A DNA stretch of 7,148 bases from Deltaproteobacteria bacterium (GTDB lineage Bacteria > Desulfobacterota > Desulfobulbia > Desulfobulbales > SURF-16), in the NCBI GenBank assembly GCA_029939635.1, contig JAOZSN010000145.1:1-7148 (forward strand), in the 5' to 3' direction. The number at the start of each line of letters is the position of its first letter. Within the stretch, counting starts at the first letter, position 1. This document shows positions 1 through 5,585 of the stretch, in pieces. The notes under the pieces were generated by a model that searched no databases, was not told the origin of the DNA, and saw only the letters and a program-made list of their open reading frames with translations. The position numbers and the translations under genes were made by a program.

Positions 1-1830
1 ATGAACTTTTTTGAGGATGGAAAGAAAATTAGTACGTGACATGGAGGTATCACGATCTAAGCGGGCAATGCGGGCCCCTGGTATGATGGCAGTGAGTTCT
101 GTCTCCAGCCGTTCGGTGCCAAAACCCATCTCCTTGATGCGGGGTGATTTGCAGGCCGGGCACAGGGGTTTACTGTTGGCCTGATGGTCACAATAATGGC
201 AGAGCAGGCGGTTCCGACCTTTATGCAGGGTCAGGGTAATGGCGCAGTTGGGGCATTTAATGGTCTCGCCGCAGTCAGAGCAGAGCAGTAGGTTGGCAAA
301 GCCACGGCGGTTCAGAAAGATAAGGGACTGGTTGCCGTCAGCTAGGTTCTTTTTCAGTTCAGCCATGAGCTGGGGGGAAAAGAGTGGTGGTCGGCCACTG
401 ACAGTTTTGACCTGTTTAAGGTCAATGATATCCACCTCAGGCAGGGGATGTTTTCCCACCCGTTTTGTCATGGAGATAAGGTTGAATTTGCCCTGCTGGC
501 TATTATAAAAGCTGGTGATAGCTGGGGTGGCAGAGCCGAGGATGACAACGGCGTGTTGTTGGCTCCCTCGCAGCACAGCTAGATCTCTGGCATGGTAGCG
601 CAAGCCATCGTCTTGTTTATAAGCCCCATCATGCTCTTCATCAACAATGATAAGTCCTGGATTAGGCAGGGGGGCAAAGATGGCGGAACGGGCCCCGATA
701 ACAATGGTGGCTTCTCCTGCGGCAATGCGGCGCCATTGATCGTAGCGTTCACCAGCCGAAAGACCACTATGCAGCACCGCCACTGTGTCACCAAAGCGCG
801 AGAAAAAATGGCCTTCTAGCTGGGTAGACAGAGCGATTTCCGGCACCAGCACTAACACGCCGCGCTGCTGGGCCAGGGTTTGTTCGGCGGCACGAAGAAA
901 GACCTCTGTCTTGCCACTGCCGGTAACGCCATGGAGGAGAAAAGAGGTAAAGGCCTTGGCGCTGATGGCTGGGCTGATAATCTCCAGGGCCTGTATCTGC
1001 TCAGGGGTGAGGGTGTCTGGTTTGGCAAAGAAGGGAGGACGTTCGCCAAAGGGATCCCGGTAGACTGTCTTTTCACTTAATATGACGAGCCCAAGGGTGG
1101 CGAGACTGCGGATGGCAGGGCCAGCAGTCTTGTACAGTCTGGTAAGGTCACGGCGGGGCAGAGGCTTGTTTTTGGGTGCGCTCAGCTCTGTCAGCAAAGC
1201 AAGAGTTTTTGACTCTGATGGTTTGAGTTTGGCTGGTAGGGGCGTGGTACTACGTCTGACACACCATTCTTTTTTTATTTTGGTGGTAGGGGTCTTGAGG
1301 GTTTCTTCCAGGCTGATCAGTTTCTGTCTTTGCCATTTTTTCAGTAGAGCCTTGTCGGCTGATTTTTGCAACCTGCCACTGACGCTGGCTGATAAGGAGC
1401 CAATACGGATGAGTTCAGGTAACCAGTCTGGATCAACTGGAGATACTGAGTCAACAAGGCTTGGAAGGGTGGTGCTACCATGTTCAGTAAGAAAAAACTG
1501 TTTGCTTGAACGCAGGGTCAGGCCACCGGGCAAGGCGAGCTTAATAACCTCACCAAGGGGGTATTGGTAATAGTCTGCCACCCAGCGGAAAAAGGGGACC
1601 ATGTTTGGGTGAAACAGGGGACTGTCATCAAGGAGTCGTAGGTACGGGCGGATGGTGTATTCTGTAGGCTGGGCAGGTTTTTGAGCCAGGACATAGCCCG
1701 TGACCCGTTGTCTACCTAAAGGAACCAACAGCCGTACACCAATTGGAGGTGGGTCTTGGTCAGGACGGCAGGCATAGGAGAGGGTCTGAAAAAGAGGAGA
1801 GGCAACGGCAACTTCAAGGTGGGTTTTCAT
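1..1830 (-). CDS. priA: Primosomal protein N' (replication restart helicase PriA), 3' end cut by window edge
   Basis: PriA is a superfamily 2 DNA helicase that recognises stalled forks and D-loops and starts reloading of the replicative helicase. The frame is open without interruption from the ATG at 1830 to base 1, giving 610 codons; PriA proteins are usually around 700-750 residues, so the last helicase motifs (V, VI) lie outside. The N-terminus (MKTHLEVAVASPLFQTLSY, then GVRLLVPLGRQRVTGYVL) is a typical PriA 3'-DNA-binding domain. Walker A GVTGSGKT is at residues 301-308, the DEEH box at 397-400 and motif III GSATP at 432-436. Eight cysteines in four CxxC pairs (517/520, 526/529, 544/547, 557/560) form the two zinc sites inserted in the helicase core. 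The conserved GTERLE and LDRDT segments follow. No frameshift or missing catalytic residue is visible. It lies downstream of galU on the same strand, and no Shine-Dalgarno precedes the ATG; the bases there are the end of a palindromic repeat. Confidence 0.97.
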   Translation of the reverse strand, partial: MKTHLEVAVASPLFQTLSYACRPDQDPPPIGVRLLVPLGRQRVTGYVLAQKPAQPTEYTIRPYLRLLDDSPLFHPNMVPFFRWVADYYQYPLGEVIKLALPGGLTLRSSKQFFLTEHGSTTLPSLVDSVSPVDPDWLPELIRIGSLSASVSGRLQKSADKALLKKWQRQKLISLEETLKTPTTKIKKEWCVRRSTTPLPAKLKPSESKTLALLTELSAPKNKPLPRRDLTRLYKTAGPAIRSLATLGLVILSEKTVYRDPFGERPPFFAKPDTLTPEQIQALEIISPAISAKAFTSFLLHGVTGSGKTEVFLRAAEQTLAQQRGVLVLVPEIALSTQLEGHFFSRFGDTVAVLHSGLSAGERYDQWRRIAAGEATIVIGARSAIFAPLPNPGLIIVDEEHDGAYKQDDGLRYHARDLAVLRGSQQHAVVILGSATPAITSFYNSQQGKFNLISMTKRVGKHPLPEVDIIDLKQVKTVSGRPPLFSPQLMAELKKNLADGNQSLIFLNRRGFANLLLCSDCGETIKCPNCAITLTLHKGRNRLLCHYCDHQANSKPLCPACKSPRIKEMGFGTERLETELTAIIPGARIARLDRDTSMSRTNFLSILKKVH

Positions 1831-1926
1831 GGGGCAGTTGCCTGTTGCCAGTTAGCTGTTGTTTGTGGCCATTGAGCAACAGAAAGTGTTGCTGGCTACT
1901 GATAACAGACAACTGGCAACTGTCTT
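1831..1926. repeat. Heptamer-based palindromic intergenic element filling the galU-priA gap
   Basis: The 96 bases between the galU stop and the priA start are almost wholly an imperfect palindrome. Arms 1843-1870 and 1894-1921 match at 21 of 28 positions when one is reverse-complemented. The centre is a perfect 7-bp stem, AGCAACA (1875-1881) with TGTTGCT (1887-1893), around the loop GAAAG. Both arms are written in a 7-base register. On the plus strand 1891-1925 reads as units GCTGGCT, ACTGATA, ACAGACA, ACTGGCA, ACTGTCT. On the minus strand the left arm reads ACAGCTA, ACTGGCA, ACAGGCA, ACTGCCC. In the galU-to-priA transcript it would fold as a long hairpin, but no U-tract follows, so it is not a standard intrinsic terminator. 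It looks like an interspersed REP/MITE-like element; that class assignment is inferred from structure, with no second copy in the window. Confidence 0.8.
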
Positions 1927-2796
1927 CTAAAGTTGCTTTGCAACTTTCTTGATGTGGTCACCAAAGTTCTCACAAATTTCAGGATGGCGGAGGCCAAAGG
2001 CGATGATGGCCTTGAGGTATCCCAGCTTGTCACCAGCATCAAAGCGAGTACCCTCAAACTCATAAGCATACATGCCGCGCTGGTTGGCCAGGGCCTGCAA
2101 GGCATCTGTGAGCTGGATTTCACCGCCATGACCTGGAGTGGTGGTGGCCAGATAATCAAAGATTTCTGGTTGGAGGAGATAGCGGCCAATAATGGCCATG
2201 TCAGAACTGGTGGTGCCTGGGGCTGGTTTTTCCACCATTCGTTTGATTCGGTGAACCCTGTCGCTTTGGGGCCGACCCTCAACAATACCGTACTGGTAAG
2301 TCTCCTCCTTAGGAACGCGTTGCACTGCCACCACAGATTCGCCAACATCATTATAGAGGTTAAGCATCTGCCTGGTGCAGGGAACCTCTCCCAGGACCAG
2401 ATCGTCACCAAGCAAGACAACAAATGGTTCGTCGCCCACAACATGTCTGGCCTGCAGGATGGCATGGCCCAGGCCCAACGGTTTTTTCTGGCGTACAGAA
2501 ACTACATCAATAAGATTGGAGAGATGATTCATCTCCTCGGCAAGGCGTTCTTTTTTCTTGTCACGTAGCAGGTGGTCCAGTTGGAAATTGTAGTCAAAAT
2601 GGTTCTCAATGGCTGATTTCCCTTCACTGGTGATGAGGATGACTTGCTCAATGCCGGAGGCCACCACCTCTTCAACAATATACTGAATGGTGGGCCTGTC
2701 TACAATGGTCATCATCTCTTTAGGGATAGCCTTGGAGGCGGGTAAAAAACGGGTGCCGAAACCGGCCACTGGAATGACAGCTTTACGAACTTTCAT
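1927..2796 (-). CDS. galU: UTP-glucose-1-phosphate uridylyltransferase GalU
   Basis: The product is a cytoplasmic nucleotidyltransferase converting glucose-1-phosphate and UTP to UDP-glucose and pyrophosphate. UDP-glucose is the precursor for LPS and exopolysaccharide sugars and for Leloir galactose metabolism. The 289 residues match the usual family length. The N-terminal nucleotide-binding signature GFGTRFLPASKAIPKEM spans residues 12-28, QKKPLGLGHAIL 103-114, and the metal-binding LLGDD 128-132. YGIV lies at 169-172, VEKP at 188-191 (K190 being the usual sugar-phosphate lysine), GEIQLTD at 225-231 and a FDAGDKLGYLKA segment from 252. The frame stays open upstream to an ATG at 3012, but the added 72 residues are unlike GalU and overlap tilS on the other strand. 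The ATG at 2796 starts the canonical MKVRKAVIPVAG, so it was chosen; only a weak GGA lies upstream. The stop is TAG. priA follows 96 bases downstream on the same strand. Confidence 0.96.
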   Translation of the reverse strand: MKVRKAVIPVAGFGTRFLPASKAIPKEMMTIVDRPTIQYIVEEVVASGIEQVILITSEGKSAIENHFDYNFQLDHLLRDKKKERLAEEMNHLSNLIDVVSVRQKKPLGLGHAILQARHVVGDEPFVVLLGDDLVLGEVPCTRQMLNLYNDVGESVVAVQRVPKEETYQYGIVEGRPQSDRVHRIKRMVEKPAPGTTSSDMAIIGRYLLQPEIFDYLATTTPGHGGEIQLTDALQALANQRGMYAYEFEGTRFDAGDKLGYLKAIIAFGLRHPEICENFGDHIKKVAKQL

Positions 2797-2841
2797 GAGG
2801 ATAATCCATTTACGTATCTGGTTTATAAGGGCAGAAGATAA

Positions 2842-2863
2842 AGAATGTAGAGAATGTAGAGAA
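2842..2863. repeat. 9-bp tandem repeat in the galU leader
   Basis: Two perfect copies of AGAATGTAG (2842-2850 and 2851-2859) are followed by a partial third copy, AGAA (2860-2863). In galU mRNA this reads as a pyrimidine-rich tract with repeated CUACAUUCU. It sits about 45-65 bases upstream of the galU start codon, within the transcribed leader if the promoter at 2915-2942 is used. Its role is unknown; it may be simple-sequence slippage. Confidence 0.7.
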
Positions 2864-2910
2864 ATAAAGAAGGTGGTGTGGTACGTAACTTTTGTACATT
2901 CATTAACTTC

Positions 2911-2916
2911 TATAAT
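2911..2916 (+). promoter_or_regulatory. Candidate -10 box for tilS
   Basis: A perfect TATAAT lies 48 bases upstream of the tilS ATG in an AT-rich stretch. No good -35 element is present at normal spacing: the nearest, TTGTAC at 2892-2897, leaves only 13 bases. The box overlaps the candidate galU -10 on the opposite strand. The call rests on one hexamer and its position. Confidence 0.3.
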
Positions 2917-2942
2917 TTTAGTATTTAACCCTATCATCTCAA
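2915..2942 (-). promoter_or_regulatory. Candidate sigma-70-type promoter for galU
   Basis: On the minus strand TTGAGA (2942-2937, four of six consensus) and TAAAAT (2920-2915, five of six) are separated by 16 bases. Transcription would start near 2908 and give a leader of roughly 110 bases containing the 9-bp tandem repeat. The -10 shares bases 2915-2916 with the TATAAT on the opposite strand, so galU and tilS initiation would compete. This is a pattern match only. Confidence 0.35.
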
Positions 2943-2964
2943 AGTATGCAATGGACTTTCTGTT

Positions 2965-3972
2965 ATGCATCCTCTTGAAAAGAAAATAGTCGCCTTTATT
3001 GCTGAGCAGCAACTATTGCCGCGTTCTGGCACTGTTGTGGTGGCAGTCTCCGGGGGATCGGATTCCATGGCCCTGTTGCAACTCTTGGCCACGCTTAGTG
3101 ATAAATTACATGTTGATACATTAGTAGCTGTCTATGTGGATCATGGCCTGCGACCGGTTGAGGTAGAGGTTGAGAGAAGGATTGTGCGGAAGAGCTGTGA
3201 ACGTCTAGGGGTGGCCTGTGTTATACGCCAGGTAGATGTGGCGGCAGAGAGGAAAAAGGGCAAATCTTTGGAGCATGCTGCTCGTGACCAGCGTTATCAG
3301 GCCCTGGCCGATGTGGCCGTGGAGGTAAATGCCACTGCCATTGCGGTGGCCCATACTGCTGACGATCAGGCAGAGGAGGTGTTGCTGCGGCTTATTCGTG
3401 GCACGGGACGCAGTGGCTTGAGTGGTATGCGTTGCTTACGGCACGGACAGGTGATTCGTCCCCTGCTGCACGTTCCTAAAGCTGAGCTTGTGGCCTATCT
3501 GCAGCGGCAGCAGGTAGAGTGGTGTGAGGATAGTTCAAACCAGGACCGGGTGTTTTTGCGTAACCAGGTACGTTTGGATATTCTGCCTTTTTTGGAAAAA
3601 TATAATCCTGCCCTCCGCACCACGTTACACCGCACTGCTCGTATTCTCCAAGATGAGGAGGATTTTTTGGAGAGCCACTGTCAAGAACTGACGGAGCGGC
3701 TTGTTGAGTTGGATCATGATGTTCTGGTGGTGGATGTCCCTGGCTTTGTGAGTCAGCATACCGCTCTGCAGCGCCGCCTCATTGAGGCAGTCTTTATTCG
3801 TCTGCACGCCCAGCCATCGGCCGAAAAGGTGGAGCAGGTTTTGGGGCTGGCTCGATCTGGAACAGGGAATTCTCAACTTCATTTTGGTAAGGGTCTGCGG
3901 CTCCATAAAAAAAGAGGCAAGCTTCTTTTTTCGTATCCCCAGGGGCGAGTGGCAAAACGTGGTAATCTCTGA
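2965..3972 (+). CDS. tilS: tRNA(Ile)-lysidine synthetase TilS, compact form
   Basis: TilS is a cytoplasmic N-type ATP pyrophosphatase that attaches lysine to C34 of the CAU-anticodon tRNA-Ile, changing its charging and decoding from methionine/AUG to isoleucine/AUA. The PP-loop SGGSDS is at residues 29-34. VDHGLRP (58-64), SLEHAARDQRY (101-111), HTADDQAEE (130-138) and GTGRSGLSGM (146-155) follow, then RPLL (165-168) and the EDSSN...RN..R segment (188-203), all family hallmarks. At 335 residues it is shorter than the roughly 430-residue E. coli enzyme and nearer the short Aquifex-type form that lacks the last C-terminal subdomain. It ends in a clean TGA after a GKGLRLHKKRGKLLFS stretch, so no truncation is evident. 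The ATG at 2965 is preceded by only a weak GGA nine bases away. It is transcribed divergently from galU. Confidence 0.96.
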   Translation: MHPLEKKIVAFIAEQQLLPRSGTVVVAVSGGSDSMALLQLLATLSDKLHVDTLVAVYVDHGLRPVEVEVERRIVRKSCERLGVACVIRQVDVAAERKKGKSLEHAARDQRYQALADVAVEVNATAIAVAHTADDQAEEVLLRLIRGTGRSGLSGMRCLRHGQVIRPLLHVPKAELVAYLQRQQVEWCEDSSNQDRVFLRNQVRLDILPFLEKYNPALRTTLHRTARILQDEEDFLESHCQELTERLVELDHDVLVVDVPGFVSQHTALQRRLIEAVFIRLHAQPSAEKVEQVLGLARSGTGNSQLHFGKGLRLHKKRGKLLFSYPQGRVAKRGNL

Positions 3973-3984
3973 TAGATCTTTGCC

Positions 3985-3993
3985 TGGTAAAAT
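3985..3993 (+). promoter_or_regulatory. Candidate extended -10 promoter for the BtrH-like operon
   Basis: TGGTAAAAT fits the extended -10 form TGnTAnnnT and lies just after the tilS stop codon, in the 103-base gap before the next gene. A start near 4000 would leave a leader of about 75 bases. No matching -35 was found. A second weak candidate is TTGAAG (4038-4043) with TAGAAT (4062-4067) at 18-base spacing, which would give a nearly leaderless transcript. Neither is firm, and read-through from tilS is also possible. Confidence 0.25.
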
Positions 3994-4075
3994 AACGATG
4001 TCTGCGCTATTATGCGTGTTTGTCCTTGGATGTCGATTTGAAGAATGTGAACTTTAGTGGGTAGAATAGTAAAAA

Positions 4076-4510
4076 ATGCTGAAAAAGGATGTTCCCCAAG
4101 ATAGTGGTATGTCAGAAGGCCTTACTGAGGTCTGCTATGCCGTGGGTGAAGACGGCAGGTATGATCTGGTGGCCAGTAGCGGTTGGGAGCCGAAAAATAT
4201 CACCAATGACCAAGCCTGGGATGTTATTGCTGCCCAGTTGGAACTGGTGCGTGCCGAGGTGAAGGCGGGTCGGGTAAGTCCGCTGGCCTACCATATGGCC
4301 AAACATCAGATGGATGTCACTCTGCTGGCCCAGTATGTTGATCTGTGGCGCTGGCGGGTGCGTCGTCATCTGCGCCCCAAGGTATTTGCTGGTCTTTCCG
4401 AGGCAATTTTACAAAAATACGCCGATCTTTTTGATGTCAGTGTAGCTGGGTTACGTGATGTGGCCACGGTGGATGAATCCTACCGACCAGGTAAGGACAG
4501 GCTCATTTAA
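4076..4510 (+). CDS. Small XRE-like helix-turn-helix protein coupled to the BtrH-like gene
   Basis: The 144-residue protein has no assigned function that I recognise. Residues 20-40 form a short segment with an SSGWEPK motif. A helical stretch follows (about 45-75), then a C-terminal part resembling an XRE-type HTH fold: LLAQYVDLWRWRVRRHL (83-99) could be the first two helices, and LSEAILQKYADLFDVSVAGL (107-126) closely resembles the closing helices of XRE proteins (L..yA..f.vsv..L). The basic RWRVRRHLRPK (92-102) would suit nucleic-acid binding. There is no signal peptide or membrane segment. An in-frame TAA lies directly before the ATG at 4076; Met12 (4109) is an alternative start, and neither has a clear Shine-Dalgarno. 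The stop overlaps the next start by one base, so its role is probably tied to the BtrH-like protein, as a dedicated regulator or partner. That link is inference. Confidence 0.8.
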   Translation: MLKKDVPQDSGMSEGLTEVCYAVGEDGRYDLVASSGWEPKNITNDQAWDVIAAQLELVRAEVKAGRVSPLAYHMAKHQMDVTLLAQYVDLWRWRVRRHLRPKVFAGLSEAILQKYADLFDVSVAGLRDVATVDESYRPGKDRLI

Positions 4511-4512
4511 TG
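4493..4512 (+). promoter_or_regulatory. Ribosome binding site and TAATG coupling junction
   Basis: The purine-rich AAGGACAGG (4493-4501) precedes the ATG at 4510 by 8 bases and is one of the better Shine-Dalgarno matches in the window. The upstream stop TAA (4508-4510) shares its last base with this ATG. Such one-base overlaps usually mean translational coupling, so the two proteins are likely made together. Confidence 0.5.
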
Positions 4513-5514
4513 AAAATAGATTTTCCCCATCGTCAGTCAGCCCATTGTGAAAGTGGGGTGACGGCCAATCTCATCAGTCATTATTGTCAACCAGTTTCCG
4601 AGGCCATGGCCTTTGGTGTTGGGGCTGGGCTTTTCTTTGCCTACGCGCCGTTCATTCGTCTGAACGATCTGCCGTTGACCACCTTTCGTTCTCTCTCTGG
4701 CGCTATCTATAAGAGAGCTATGAAAGAGCTTGGTATCACGGTGAAAACGGAGAAGTTTCGTAGTCCTGTTGCTGCCATGGCTGCTTTAGATGAGGCCTTG
4801 GAAGAGGGGATTCCGGTGGGGTTGCAAACAGGTGCCTGGTGGTTGCCCTATTTCCCACCCGCCTATCGTTTTCATTTTAATATGCATAATATGGTGGTCT
4901 TTGGCAAAGAGGGTACTGAGTATCTCATCAGTGATCCTGTCTTTCCTGAGCCGGTGCGTTGCGACCATGAAAATCTGATGAAGGCCCGTTTTACTAAGGG
5001 CACCATGGCGCCCAAGGGTAAGATGTACACCCTGACTGCGGTGCCAGAGCAGCTTGACCTGGCCTCGGCCATTAAGAGTGGCATCCTGGCCATGACCAAG
5101 GCCATGCTGAAAACACCATTGCCCATCGTCGGTGTTAAGGGCATCCGTTTCCTGGCAAATCGTTTGGAAAAATGGCCCCGCAAGCTGGGTGAAGAAAAGG
5201 CCCTGCTCTGCCTTGGTCAGTTAGTACGTATGCAGGAAGAAATTGGCACCGGTGGTGCTGGTTTTCGTTTTATCTATGCTGCTTTTTTGCAGGAGGCTGC
5301 TGAGGTAATGCATGACCAACATTTTTTGCGGTGCTCTGCTGCTATGACCAATATTGGTGATCGCTGGCGTGATCTGGCTGTGATGGCAGCCCGCAATTGT
5401 AAGGGGCGTGCCCGTGCTGAAGATAGCTATCCCGCCATGGCTGCTGTCCTGCGTGACTGTGCCGAGCAGGAGAAAAATCTCTATCTAGACCTTGCTGAAA
5501 TTGTACACTCTTAA
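4510..5514 (+). CDS. BtrH-like protein (BtrH_N plus DUF4872-like domains), putative acyltransferase or cysteine peptidase-fold enzyme
   Basis: The protein has 334 residues in two parts. The N-terminal part (about 10-175) resembles the butirosin BtrH N-terminal domain. It has an HC pair at His12-Cys13 before a helix, a GVGAGLFFAY glycine-rich turn (36-45), a WWLPY segment (110-114) matching the family's yyLPY, then His126 in HNMVVFG and Asp142 in ISDPVF. Cys13, His126 and Asp142 are placed as a papain/C39-like triad would be. The C-terminal part (about 185-330) resembles DUF4872, with GTGGAGFRFIYAAFLQEAAE (246-265) as its most recognisable stretch. BtrH transfers an acyl unit from a carrier protein to an aminoglycoside; the substrate here is unknown. 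There is no signal peptide, so it is probably cytoplasmic. Family membership is fairly sure; acyltransferase activity is inferred from BtrH, and amidase or peptidase activity is an alternative. Its start is coupled to the upstream HTH-like gene. Confidence 0.88.
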   Translation: MKIDFPHRQSAHCESGVTANLISHYCQPVSEAMAFGVGAGLFFAYAPFIRLNDLPLTTFRSLSGAIYKRAMKELGITVKTEKFRSPVAAMAALDEALEEGIPVGLQTGAWWLPYFPPAYRFHFNMHNMVVFGKEGTEYLISDPVFPEPVRCDHENLMKARFTKGTMAPKGKMYTLTAVPEQLDLASAIKSGILAMTKAMLKTPLPIVGVKGIRFLANRLEKWPRKLGEEKALLCLGQLVRMQEEIGTGGAGFRFIYAAFLQEAAEVMHDQHFLRCSAAMTNIGDRWRDLAVMAARNCKGRARAEDSYPAMAAVLRDCAEQEKNLYLDLAEIVHS

Positions 5515-5540
5515 GGTACCATTAACTCCCTTCAAACCTG

Positions 5541-5561
5541 CGGAGTCTTCGTTTTGCTCCG
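5541..5561 (+). other. Small stem-loop between the BtrH-like and radical SAM genes
   Basis: CGGAG (5541-5545) pairs perfectly with CTCCG (5557-5561) around an 11-base loop and is followed by only three T residues. It could be a weak terminator, processing site or attenuator within the 71-base gap. The descending side belongs to a 14-base stretch (5550-5563) that recurs with one mismatch after the radical SAM gene, at 7024-7037. Confidence 0.35.
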
Positions 5562-5585
5562 TTTACCAAGCTATACCCCTATCCC

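Noticed and set aside
1082..1570. Plus-strand open frame of 162 codons
   Set aside because: It lies wholly inside the uninterrupted minus-strand priA frame, which carries all the family motifs; the peptide resembles nothing and is a shadow.
1843..1921. Palindrome considered as an intrinsic terminator of galU or as a CRISPR-like repeat
   Set aside because: No U-tract follows the hairpin in the galU direction, and the 7-base units are contiguous and degenerate, with no spacers.
1933..2568. Plus-strand open frame of 211 codons, and a minus-strand frame of 189 codons at 1896-2465
   Set aside because: Both are out-of-frame shadows of galU, whose motifs span the whole stretch in one frame.
1..3000. 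galU to priA considered as part of the specialised gene set
   Set aside because: Both are ordinary housekeeping genes on the other strand from the BtrH-like trio; nothing in the sequence links them functionally.
2797..3012. In-frame 72-residue N-terminal extension of GalU from the ATG at 3012
   Set aside because: The canonical GalU N-terminus begins at 2796, the extension has no GalU-like sequence, and it would run through the divergent promoter region and into the tilS start.
3980..4013. TTGCCT and TATTAT as a promoter pair after tilS
   Set aside because: The spacer is 22 bases, too long for a sigma-70-type promoter.
3782..4057. Plus-strand frame running past the tilS stop, considered as a frameshifted tilS C-terminus
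   Set aside because: The residues after the tilS stop do not resemble the missing TilS subdomain, and tilS itself ends cleanly in TGA at a length known for short forms.
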